A stretch of 52,314 nt of DNA from a virus: the IMG/VR virus record IMGVR_UViG_3300008107_000436, positions 1 to 52,314 of that record; one strand, given 5' to 3'. The position numbers were made by a program, and so were the translations under genes. Under the pieces are notes generated by a model. That model was given only the letters and a program-made list of their open reading frames with translations, was not told where the DNA came from and made no database searches. Positions 1 to 7,326 of the stretch are shown in pieces. How positions within the stretch are numbered: position 1 is the stretch's first letter; every line of letters starts with the position of its first letter.

Positions 1-230
1 GCTAGTTCCTGAAGAACCTGAAGTGCCAGATGTTCCTGATGAGCCACTTGTTCCTGATGTACCATCTGTACCGCTAGTTCCTGAAGAACCTGAAGTGCCA
101 GATGTTCCTGATGAACCACTTGTTCCTGAAGTACCATCTGTACCGCTAGTTCCTGAAGAACCTGAAGTGCCAGATGTTCCTGATGAACCACTTGTTCCCG
201 AAGAACCTGATGTACCTGAAGTACCAGATG
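1..230 (-). repeat. Second collagen (Gly-X-Y) block, cut by window edge
   Basis: At least 25 G-T-S/G-S-S triplets continue past the left edge. This block includes a near-perfect direct repeat of about 100 bp, in which the segment around positions 1-75 recurs around 76-180. It belongs to the same reading frame as the large block and is separated from it by the globular insert at 241-742. Confidence 0.8.
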
Positions 231-3200
231 GTGCCGCTAATGTGGTTACTAAATATGAATAATATACACCTTCTGAATAGAATATTACTGTTCTGTTTGC
301 ATTATCATTGTTATTGATATAGATATCAACGATAATTCTGTCTGAAGGTACTAAAACCGCTGTTGTTGGTAGACCGTTTACCTTTATCTCAACAGGGTTT
401 GTGTTACTTCCAGCCCAACCTATGTCGGTTGTATCTGATGTAAATAAAGTTGTCTTTGTTCCACCTGTAGTATAACTTGAAACAACATAATATACATCCA
501 AATCATCATTTTCTGCAGCTTTGGTGAAGTAAAGATATGCGTGCCATAAACCGTTTGGAATTACGACTACATTCGGTACTCCTGGGTCTGTGATAAACCC
601 ACTATTAACCAAAACCCCTTGTTGATTTGCGGTTAAATTAACCGTAATTGTGCTACCTGAGAATAAATCTGTAAATTCACCCAACTCTTTATATGGACTT
701 ACATCTTGGGAAACTGATTGGTTGAAGAAGAAGTTTTGTCCTCCTGATATACCGTCTTGTCCTGATGTACCTGAAGAGCCAGATGTTCCAGATGTACCGC
801 TTGAGCCAGATGTTCCACTAGTTCCTGAAGAACCACTCGTACCCGATGTACCTGATGAACCACTTGTTCCTGATGTACCACTTGTACCGTCAGTTCCTGA
901 AGAACCACTTGTACCTGATGTACCACTTGTACCAGAAGTACCTGATGTTCCATTAGTTCCTGATGTACCACTTGTACCAGATGTACCAGATGTGCCAGAA
1001 GTTCCTGATGAACCACTTGTTCCTGAAGTTCCTGAAGTTCCACTTGTCCCTGAAGTTCCACTTGTACCTGAAGTTCCACTTGTTCCTGAAGTTCCACTAG
1101 TACCTGATGTTCCAGAAGAACCACTTGTACCAGAAGTCCCTGATGTTCCGCTTGTTCCTGAAGAACCATCTGTTCCAGAAGTACCACTTGTACCTGAAGA
1201 ACCACTGGTTCCTGATGTTCCACTAGTACCTGATGTACCTGAAGAACCGCTTGTTCCTGAAGTTCCGCTTGTCCCTGATGTACCAGAAGTTCCATTAGTA
1301 CCCGAAGAACCACTAGTACCTGATGTTCCTGAAGAACCGCTAGTTCCTGAAGTACCTGATGTACCACTTGTTCCTGAAGTACCTGATGTACCACTTATTC
1401 CAGAAGTTCCAGAAGTGCCACTTGTTCCTGAAATTCCACTAGTACCTGATGTTCCTGAAGTACCACTAATACCTGAAGTACCGCTAGTACCTGATGTTCC
1501 ACTAGTTCCTGATGAACCACTTATACCTGATGTACCACTTGTTCCTGAAGAACCGCTAGTTCCCGAAGAACCGCTAGTTCCTGATGTTCCTGATGTTCCA
1601 GATGTACCACTTATACCTGAAGTACCGCTAGTTCCTGAAGAACCGCTAGTACCTGATGTTCCACTAGTTCCCGAAGAACCGCTAGTACCTGATGTTCCAC
1701 TAGTTCCTGATGTACCACTTATACCTGAAGTACCGCTAGTCCCTGAAGAACCACTAGTACCTGATGTTCCTGAAGAACCACTAGTACCTGATGTTCCTGA
1801 AGTACCTGATGTACCACTTATACCTGAAGTACCACTTGTTCCTGAAGAACCACTAGTTCCTGATGTTCCAGATGTACCTGATGTACCACTAATTCCTGAA
1901 GTTCCAGATGTACCACTTGAACCTGAAGTTCCTGATGTACCACTAGTACCTGATGTTCCTGAAGTACCGCTAGTACCGTTTGTTCCTGAAGTTCCAGATG
2001 TACCGCTAGTTCCTGAAGAACCACTCGTTCCTGAAGAACCACTCGTTCCTGAAGTTCCACTTGTTCCCGAAGATCCACTTGAACCTGAGGTTCCACTTGT
2101 ACCTGAGGTTCCACTTGTACCTGAAGTCCCGCTTGTTCCCGAAGAACCACTCAAACCACTTGTCCCTGATGATCCATTAGTTCCATTTACACCAGAAAGA
2201 CCTGAAGAACCACTTGTTCCACTTGAACCTGAGGATCCGCTAGTTCCACTCGATCCCGAAGAACCACTAGTCCCCGAGGACCCACTTGACCCACTGGTTC
2301 CTGATGTACCGCTAATTCCACTAGTTCCTGAGGTTCCATTTGTCCCTGATGTGCCAGAAGTTCCATTCGTACCCGAGGATCCACTTGTACCTGATGTTCC
2401 ACTAGTTCCTGATGTACCACTAGTACCTGATGTTCCGTTTGTACCTGATGTACCGCTTGTACCTGATGTGCCAGAAGTTCCATTCGTACCCGAAGAACCA
2501 CTTGTTCCTGAAGTTCCACTAGTTCCCGAAGTCCCGTTAGTTCCTGAGGACCCACTTGTGCCTGAAGTACCACTAGTACCTGATGTACCATTAGTTCCAC
2601 TTGAACCTGATGTACCGCTAGTACCTGAAGTACCGCTAGTTCCTGAAGTTCCACTAGTTCCTGAAGACCCACTTGTACCTGATGTACCGCTTGTCCCTGA
2701 AGTTCCATCAATTCCACTTGAACCTGATGTCCCGCTAGTACCTGAAGTACCGTTAATACCGCTAGTGCCTGATGTACCATCGATTCCACTTGACCCTGAT
2801 GTACCACTAGTACCTGAAGTACCATTTATTCCACTAGTTCCTGAGGTCCCAGATATTCCACTGGTCCCTGAAGTACCATTTATTCCACTTGTTCCTGAGG
2901 TTCCAGATATTCCACTGGTCCCTGAGGTTCCATCTATTCCACTTGTTCCTGAAGTACCACTTATTCCACTAGTTCCTGATGTACCATTAGTTCCACTTGA
3001 ACCTGATGTACCACTAGTACCTGATGTACCATTTATACCACTAGTACCTGAAGTTCCAGATATTCCACTAGTCCCTGAAGTTCCAGATATTCCACTAGTC
3101 CCTGAAGTTCCGTTTATTCCACTTGTTCCTGAAGTACCACTAATACCACTAGTCCCTGAGGTTCCAGATATTCCACTAGTCCCTGAAGTACCGCTTATAC

Positions 3201-4221
3201 CACTTGTTCCTGATGTTCCAGATATTCCGCTCGTTCCTGAAGTACCGCTTATCCCACTTGTTCCTGAGGTTCCAGATATTCCACTAGTCCCTGAGGTTCC
3301 AGATATTCCACTGGTTCCTGAGGTTCCAGATATTCCACTGGTTCCTGAGGTTCCAGATATTCCACTAGTTCCTGAGGTTCCGTTTATACCACTAGTTCCT
3401 GAAGTGCCATTTATACCGCTAGTCCCCGATGTACCATCTATACCACTTGTTCCTGAGGTTCCAGATATTCCACTTGTCCCTGAAGTTCCATCAATTCCAC
3501 TTGAACCTGAAGTACCACTAGTACCTGAAGTACCGTTAATACCGCTAGTTCCCGATGTACCATCTACACCACTTGTTCCTGATGTACCAGATATACCACT
3601 AGTCCCTGAGGTTCCAGATATTCCGCTAGTTCCCGAGGTGCCATTAATTCCACTAGTTCCCGAGGTGCCATTGATTCCACTTGTCCCTGAAGTTCCGTCA
3701 ATTCCACTAGTCCCCGACGTACCATCTATACCACTTGTCCCTGAAGTTCCTGATATTCCACTAGTACCTGAAGTTCCTGATAGTCCACTTGTACCAGAGG
3801 TTCCATTGATTCCACTTGTTCCTGAAGTACCGTTTGTACCTGAAGTTCCATTGATTCCACTTGTACCCGAAGTTCCAGATATTCCACTTGTACCCGAAGT
3901 TCCAGATATTCCGCTAGTTCCCGAAGTTCCAGATATTCCACTTGTTCCTGAAGTGCCATCAATACCACTAGTACCTGAAGTTCCAGATACTCCACTTGTT
4001 CCTGATGTACCATCAATACCGCTAGTCCCTGAAGTTCCGTCGATTCCACTTGTACCTGATGATCCACTTGTAGATCCTGTGATACTTGCTGTGAGGGATG
4101 AAAATGCGATCTGACCTGAAGTACCCGAGGTTCCTCCAGTGAAGTCAGTGACTATGTATAATATATCGTCAGGGGCGGCCGATAATACTATTGGTAAGTC
4201 CGTTATTCTAGTGTTTGACAT
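1..4221 (-). CDS. Collagen-like tail fibre/appendage protein (C-terminus beyond window)
   Basis: Reading from ATG at 4221, the minus frame is open to the window edge (1407 codons) without a stop. It starts MSNTRITDLPIV and has about 50 non-repetitive residues. Then come about 370 uninterrupted Gly-X-Y triplets (743-4066), mostly G-T-S, G-S-S and G-I-S/D/N. A globular beta-rich segment of about 167 residues (241-742) follows, and a second Gly-X-Y block runs off the left edge. Collagen-like Gly-X-Y stretches are known in phage fibres, where they form trimeric triple helices. Almost no proline and few charged residues occur, so stability would rest on Thr/Ser. It closes the second structural module and is probably a long fibre or whisker-like adhesin; its exact attachment is unknown. 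The TATTTAT motif lies just upstream. The collagen reading is clear; the tail-fibre role is inferred from position. Confidence 0.85.
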   Translation of the reverse strand, partial: MSNTRITDLPIVLSAAPDDILYIVTDFTGGTSGTSGQIAFSSLTASITGSTSGSSGTSGIDGTSGTSGIDGTSGTSGVSGTSGTSGIDGTSGTSGISGTSGTSGISGTSGTSGISGTSGTSGINGTSGTNGTSGTSGINGTSGTSGLSGTSGTSGISGTSGTSGIDGTSGTSGIDGTSGTSGINGTSGTSGINGTSGTSGISGTSGTSGISGTSGTSGVDGTSGTSGINGTSGTSGTSGSSGIDGTSGTSGISGTSGTSGIDGTSGTSGINGTSGTSGINGTSGTSGISGTSGTSGISGTSGTSGISGTSGTSGISGTSGTSGISGTSGTSGISGTSGTSGISGTSGTSGISGTSGTSGISGTSGTSGINGTSGTSGISGTSGTSGISGTSGTSGINGTSGTSGTSGSSGTNGTSGTSGISGTSGTSGIDGTSGTSGISGTSGTSGINGTSGTSGISGTSGTSGINGTSGTSGTSGSSGIDGTSGTSGINGTSGTSGTSGSSGIDGTSGTSGTSGTSGSSGTSGTSGTSGTSGTSGTSGSSGTNGTSGTSGTSGTSGSSGTNGTSGTSGTSGTSGSSGTNGTSGTSGTSGTSGTNGTSGTSGTSGTSGTSGTSGSSGTNGTSGTSGTNGTSGTSGISGTSGTSGSSGSSGTSGSSGSSGTSGSSGSSGTSGSSGLSGVNGTNGSSGTSGLSGSSGTSGTSGTSGTSGTSGTSGSSGSSGTSGTSGTSGSSGTSGSSGTSGTSGTSGTNGTSGTSGTSGTSGTSGTSGSSGTSGTSGISGTSGTSGTSGTSGSSGTSGTSGISGTSGTSGTSGTSGSSGTSGTSGSSGTSGTSGISGTSGTSGTSGTSGSSGTSGTSGTSGSSGTSGTSGISGTSGTSGTSGTSGSSGTSGSSGTSGTSGISGSSGTSGTSGTSGTSGISGTSGTSGTSGISGTSGTSGTSGISGTSGTSGTSGTSGTSGTSGSSGTSGTSGSSGTNGTSGTSGTSGTSGTSGSSGTSGTSGTSGTSGSSGTSGTSGTDGSSGTSGTSGTSGTSGSSGTSGTSGTSGTSGTSGTSGTSGTSGTSGTSGTSGSSGTSGTSGTSGTSGTSGTNGTSGTSGTSGTSGTSGSSGTDGTSGTSGTSGSSGTSGTSGSSGTSGTSGSSGTSGTSGSSGTSGQDGISGGQNFFFNQSVSQDVSPYKELGEFTDLFSGSTITVNLTANQQGVLVNSGFITDPGVPNVVVIPNGLWHAYLYFTKAAENDDLDVYYVVSSYTTGGTKTTLFTSDTTDIGWAGSNTNPVEIKVNGLPTTAVLVPSDRIIVDIYINNNDNANRTVIFYSEGVYYSYLVTTLAAPSGTSGTSGSSGTSGSSGTSGTSGSSGTSGTDGTSGTSGSSGTSGTSGSSGTSGTDGTSGTSGSSGTSGTSGSSGTS
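743..4066 (-). repeat. Collagen (Gly-X-Y) repeat block, about 370 triplets
   Basis: The peptide period is 9 bp throughout. Two sub-patterns are visible. From about 743 to 2700 the triplets are mainly G-T-S and G-S-S, and synonymous codons tend to alternate (GGT ACA TCA then GGA ACA AGT), giving an 18-bp super-period. From about 2700 to 4066 an isoleucine triplet (G-I-S, G-I-D or G-I-N) recurs roughly every third triplet, giving a 27-bp period. No interruption of the Gly register was found. Confidence 0.85.
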
Positions 4222-4226
4222 AGATT

Positions 4227-4233
4227 ATAAATA
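4227..4233 (-). promoter_or_regulatory. TATTTAT late-type motif before collagen-like gene
   Basis: Coding-strand ATATTTATAATC, only 5 nt before the ATG, preceded by A-runs. If it is a promoter the transcript would be nearly leaderless. Confidence 0.4.
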
Positions 4234-4270
4234 TTTTTTAATTTTTTTTTATTCAGTTATTCGTTGAAAT

Positions 4271-4753
4271 TTATGATGGTGGTATTTCCTCTTGTAATAT
4301 TAAAGGATTACCATCTTGTGTAATCAAATCGAAACCATCTTGAGTTATAATTTGAATTTCGAAAACAAGTGGAGTACTACTTGGTGTTGGAGTATTTGTT
4401 GGAGTTGTAGTGTTTGTAGGTGTCAGTGATGGAGTCGCAGTATTGGTAGGTGTAATTGATGGAGTCGGTGTATTAGTAGGTGTAATTGATGGCGTTGGTG
4501 TTATGGTTGGTGTTGGAGTTGGTGTCGGAGTCGTGCATTGTATATTAACAACAACACCATTAAGCATGTCATTTCTGGTGACCGCAGAATAATAAATGTC
4601 ATTGTCAACATAAACATTGAATGGTCCTAAAGCATTGGAATTCGAGGTTAGTCTGACAATATACGTGGTACACCCAGTTACATTAACTTGTTGTTCGATC
4701 TCATTATTACAACCAGGTGCAATATTTGTAACTAAAATAGTGTAAAGACTCAT
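4271..4753 (-). CDS. Small structural protein with Pro/Thr-rich linker
   Basis: 160 aa, ATG start at 4753, preceded at 16 nt by the TATTTAT motif. Residues 1-73 form a compact beta-rich-looking domain with three cysteines (PGCNN, TGCTT, IQC). Residues 74-128 are a Pro/Thr/Ser linker with a roughly 10-residue repeat (TPTNTPTPSI). The C-terminal 32 residues contain two near-copies of ITQDG (FEIQIITQDGFDL, then LITQDGNPLIL), a style often seen at the ends of phage tail proteins. It lies between the 111-aa protein and the collagen-like fibre, so a fibre-linked or decoration role is plausible but not shown. No specific family was recognised. Confidence 0.75.
   Translation of the reverse strand: MSLYTILVTNIAPGCNNEIEQQVNVTGCTTYIVRLTSNSNALGPFNVYVDNDIYYSAVTRNDMLNGVVVNIQCTTPTPTPTPTITPTPSITPTNTPTPSITPTNTATPSLTPTNTTTPTNTPTPSSTPLVFEIQIITQDGFDLITQDGNPLILQEEIPPS
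4370..4534 (-). repeat. Pro/Thr/Ser linker repeat (about 30-bp unit)
   Basis: Tandem imperfect copies of a roughly 30-bp unit encode TPTNTPTPS(I/L). Such linkers are usually extended and flexible. A short related Pro/Thr/Ser linker appears in the giant hub-like protein near residue 2190. Confidence 0.75.
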
Positions 4754-4769
4754 CTAATAGTTTTATTAA

Positions 4770-4776
4770 ATAAATA
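4770..4776 (-). promoter_or_regulatory. TATTTAT late-type motif before 160-aa gene
   Basis: Coding-strand GTATTTATTTAA, 16 nt before the ATG, in a 105-nt gap. Confidence 0.5.
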
Positions 4777-4858
4777 CTACGAGAAATCTATTTGAGTTCT
4801 TTACTATTCAAAAATATAAAATGAATATTTTTCGGGTGTCTCTGAAAAAATAATCCCG

Positions 4859-5194
4859 TTACAAAGGTTCACAAATTGAGAACAGACAACTTGATTGTTG
4901 AATGTTAATGTTGACCACACAAGACGCTAATTCGATAGTAATTTCGAATGCACAACCAAAAGTACAAGTCAATAATTTTATGACTTCACAATTGTTCGCA
5001 TCAACCAATTTCAACATAATTTCAGGGGCAGTTGAAAATATAGATGGAATTACGCTGTTGTATTGAACAACAGGAGGTACAGGACCTGAAGATATTGTTC
5101 CTAAAAGAGTTTGATTGTTTCCATATACATCAGCAATGAATACACTTATTGGAAAAGTTCCTCCTGAAATTTCGGTTATTCTTATCTGTGTCAT
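4859..5194 (-). CDS. Small Cys-containing structural protein, SprB-repeat-like
   Basis: 111 aa from ATG at 5194 (MTQIRITEISGG). The start overlaps the stop of the upstream gene as ATGA, which decides this start over one three codons earlier. The sequence has a GGTFPISVFI...LKLVDANNCEV pattern reminiscent of one SprB repeat (GG..P(Y/I)..., then ...D.NGC). It is followed by a Cys-rich end with six cysteines in all. Translational coupling and pattern similarity tie it to the SprB-repeat protein upstream. It probably belongs to the same appendage; function unknown. Confidence 0.7.
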   Translation of the reverse strand: MTQIRITEISGGTFPISVFIADVYGNNQTLLGTISSGPVPPVVQYNSVIPSIFSTAPEIMLKLVDANNCEVIKLLTCTFGCAFEITIELASCVVNINIQQSSCLFSICEPL

Positions 5195-7326
5195 GACAAA
5201 CAAATTATATCATATCCAATAATCAAATCGATTACAATTTCTTGTCCTTCCAAAGAAGTATTGTTCTTGCTAGTTTCGATTGTTATTTGATTATTTGTTG
5301 AGTCTATTGTGACTCCACCAATACCAGGAACTCCGAGTAAAAGAGTACGTATTGTATCATACCAATTATTATCCGTTGGTACTTGAACTAATGAAGTTGA
5401 TGTGAAGAAACTTTGTGAAGCGACAATTCCTGATGGATTCACAGAAACTTTTGCTGTAAAGGTTGCACTTATTAATTCACATGCTGTATTACCTGAAGTT
5501 AAATCGAAGTATCCCTCGTTCAACATTTGAAGTAATCCGAATTTAGTTGGAGACTCTATGTTAAAAATCTCAGCTCCCATCACATAAGTTTGATAAGAAG
5601 CGTAATTTGAATTACAACTGATAGTCGTATTTCTTGTTAAAGAACACCCATTTACATCAACCACCGTAAGTGAATAAGTCCCAGCGGTAAGACCACTTAC
5701 TTGTATTTGTTGTGGTTCATTTGGTACATTGTCAGACCAATTGAATGAGAATGGTGGTTCTCCCGAAGTTATGAATGCGGTAATTTTACCACTGTTTCCA
5801 CTTCCACAAGACGTACTTATTAATGAATAGTTTAGAGGTTGGCTTGAAGGAACTAATATATTTGTTGTTTGAACACAACCACTAGCGTCAGTCACTGTAA
5901 TAATATGAGTGCCTGAAGAAAGGTTGTTGAATGTCACCGCACTTAAGTTTGTATCAATAACATTTTGTATTCCATCTACAGAATAATCCAAAGGTAATGT
6001 TGCCCCTGATGTAGTGTAAATTGTTACACTACCATTATTCTGTCCACATTTAGTTCCACCAACTTGAGTTGAAATTGTAAATTTATTCACAGTTAAGAGA
6101 TTGACCTCTTCAACAAATGAACATCCACTATTATCCGAAACTGCAACTGTATAGGTCCCTCCACTAAGGTTTTGGAAAATTTGTGTACTTTGGGAATTTG
6201 TTATGTTGAGTTGATTACCTGTAGGATAAATTAAAGTATATGTGTATGGAGTCGTTCCCCCAACTAAATTGACTGTAATTGAACCATTGTTTGTTGAACA
6301 AGTTGAATTCTGCCCTTGTACTGTAATACTTGACAAACCTCCTGGTGTTTCAAGAGTTATACCCGCTGTCATTTGACATAAACCAGCGTCTGTTACAAGA
6401 AAATTATATTGACCTGCCGATAAACCTGAAATACTGAAAGTTCTTGAGTAAGACACCGCAACATCTCCCGTTGAAGCAGAATAATAGAATGGAGCAGTTC
6501 CCCCAGTCACGGTCATATTTATTACACCATTTGATTGAAGACAAGTTGGTGCAGTCGAAGTAAATAAGCCAAGACCAATTGGACTAACATCAGTTACAGT
6601 TCCTGATTTTGATAAAGTACAACCATATGCGTCAGTCACTGCAACAGAATATACACCAGATGTAAGTCCCGTAATCGTACTTCCTGTCTGACCGTTGTTC
6701 CAAAGGTATGAATATGGTGCCAATCCTGTTTGACCCGTGACAAAAATCTTTCCTATTGGGGTTCCACCACAACTTGAGTTTGGCACAACGTACAAACCAA
6801 AATCCAAAGGTTCGGAATCCTCAACTATAAACGTTTGTGTGAATGCAGTACATCCACCTAAGTCTGTTATTCCCAAATAATAAGTTCCAGCACTAAGTCC
6901 TCCGAAAACTACGGCATCTGTATTGGTTGTTGCAGATGAAAGGTAGTTGTTATTAACATCAAAAAGAGAGAAGTTAGTTGAAGAATACAATGAAGTCGAT
7001 GATCCCGTCACGGACCCATTGTCCAATCCACAAGTTGTATTTTGAACCGCTGAAACTGACCCACATACACCACTTGAAATTGGTATGTTTATAAAAAACT
7101 CACTATTAACAGGTAAAGTACTATCGTTTACTCTTAATTCATAAACTCTACTAGCCAATCCCACCAATGAAGCGGGTTGAGCAACAATAGTTTGTGGCGC
7201 ATATACAGGATTAACAAATTGTACTGTGTATGGCGGGGTTCCTCCACTTACATACAGATTAAATGCTCCCGAATTGTTATTGGAACAATCACCTGTTACT
7301 GCTATGTTATAATCTAAAACCGCCAT
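5191..7326 (-). CDS. Tail protein with SprB-type repeats
   Basis: 711 aa. About seven repeats of roughly 80 residues fill residues 1-580. Each has a Cys near its start followed by N-G/S-(S/K)-(I/V), a GG-x-x-PY motif, then GL(S/T)AGTY...V(T/S)D..GC. This is the pattern of the SprB repeat found in Bacteroidetes gliding adhesins and other surface proteins; Ig-like beta folds are expected. The last ~100 residues are different and share a pattern with the C-terminus of the neighbouring 500-aa protein (VPT(D/N)N.W..., then ...ITI..., ending in two beta-strand-like segments). The start overlaps the upstream stop as TAATG. Most likely a tail-fibre or baseplate-peripheral adhesin; the exact role is inferred. 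Confidence 0.8.
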   Translation of the reverse strand: MAVLDYNIAVTGDCSNNNSGAFNLYVSGGTPPYTVQFVNPVYAPQTIVAQPASLVGLASRVYELRVNDSTLPVNSEFFINIPISSGVCGSVSAVQNTTCGLDNGSVTGSSTSLYSSTNFSLFDVNNNYLSSATTNTDAVVFGGLSAGTYYLGITDLGGCTAFTQTFIVEDSEPLDFGLYVVPNSSCGGTPIGKIFVTGQTGLAPYSYLWNNGQTGSTITGLTSGVYSVAVTDAYGCTLSKSGTVTDVSPIGLGLFTSTAPTCLQSNGVINMTVTGGTAPFYYSASTGDVAVSYSRTFSISGLSAGQYNFLVTDAGLCQMTAGITLETPGGLSSITVQGQNSTCSTNNGSITVNLVGGTTPYTYTLIYPTGNQLNITNSQSTQIFQNLSGGTYTVAVSDNSGCSFVEEVNLLTVNKFTISTQVGGTKCGQNNGSVTIYTTSGATLPLDYSVDGIQNVIDTNLSAVTFNNLSSGTHIITVTDASGCVQTTNILVPSSQPLNYSLISTSCGSGNSGKITAFITSGEPPFSFNWSDNVPNEPQQIQVSGLTAGTYSLTVVDVNGCSLTRNTTISCNSNYASYQTYVMGAEIFNIESPTKFGLLQMLNEGYFDLTSGNTACELISATFTAKVSVNPSGIVASQSFFTSTSLVQVPTDNNWYDTIRTLLLGVPGIGGVTIDSTNNQITIETSKNNTSLEGQEIVIDLIIGYDIICLS
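5587..7326 (-). repeat. Seven SprB-like protein repeats
   Basis: Recognisable repeat ends include GLSAGTYYLGITDLGGC, GLTSGVYSVAVTDAYGC, NLSGGTYTVAVSDNSGC, NLSSGTHIITVTDASGC and GLTAGTYSLTVVDVNGC. Repeats are diverged at DNA level, so the array looks old rather than recently expanded. Confidence 0.75.

Noticed and set aside
1-4066. Direct repeats that could suggest a CRISPR array
   Set aside because: Period is 9 bp with no unique spacers, and it translates as continuous Gly-X-Y.
699-4067. Several minus-strand Val/Gln/Leu/His-rich frames within the collagen region
   Set aside because: Same repeat read in the wrong minus frame; they lack non-repetitive ends and overlap the real gene fully.
650-4114. 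A 1154-codon plus-strand frame rich in Pro-Glu/Asp-Val-Pro-Leu repeats
   Set aside because: It is the antisense shadow of the Gly-X-Y repeats: the repeat keeps several frames free of stops. The minus frame has a sensible non-repetitive N-terminus, an upstream motif and continues through the globular domain, whereas the plus frame does not.
4810-4832. AT-only hairpin after the 111-aa gene
   Set aside because: The 8-bp stem is made only of A-T pairs in a very AT-rich gap; too weak to call a terminator.
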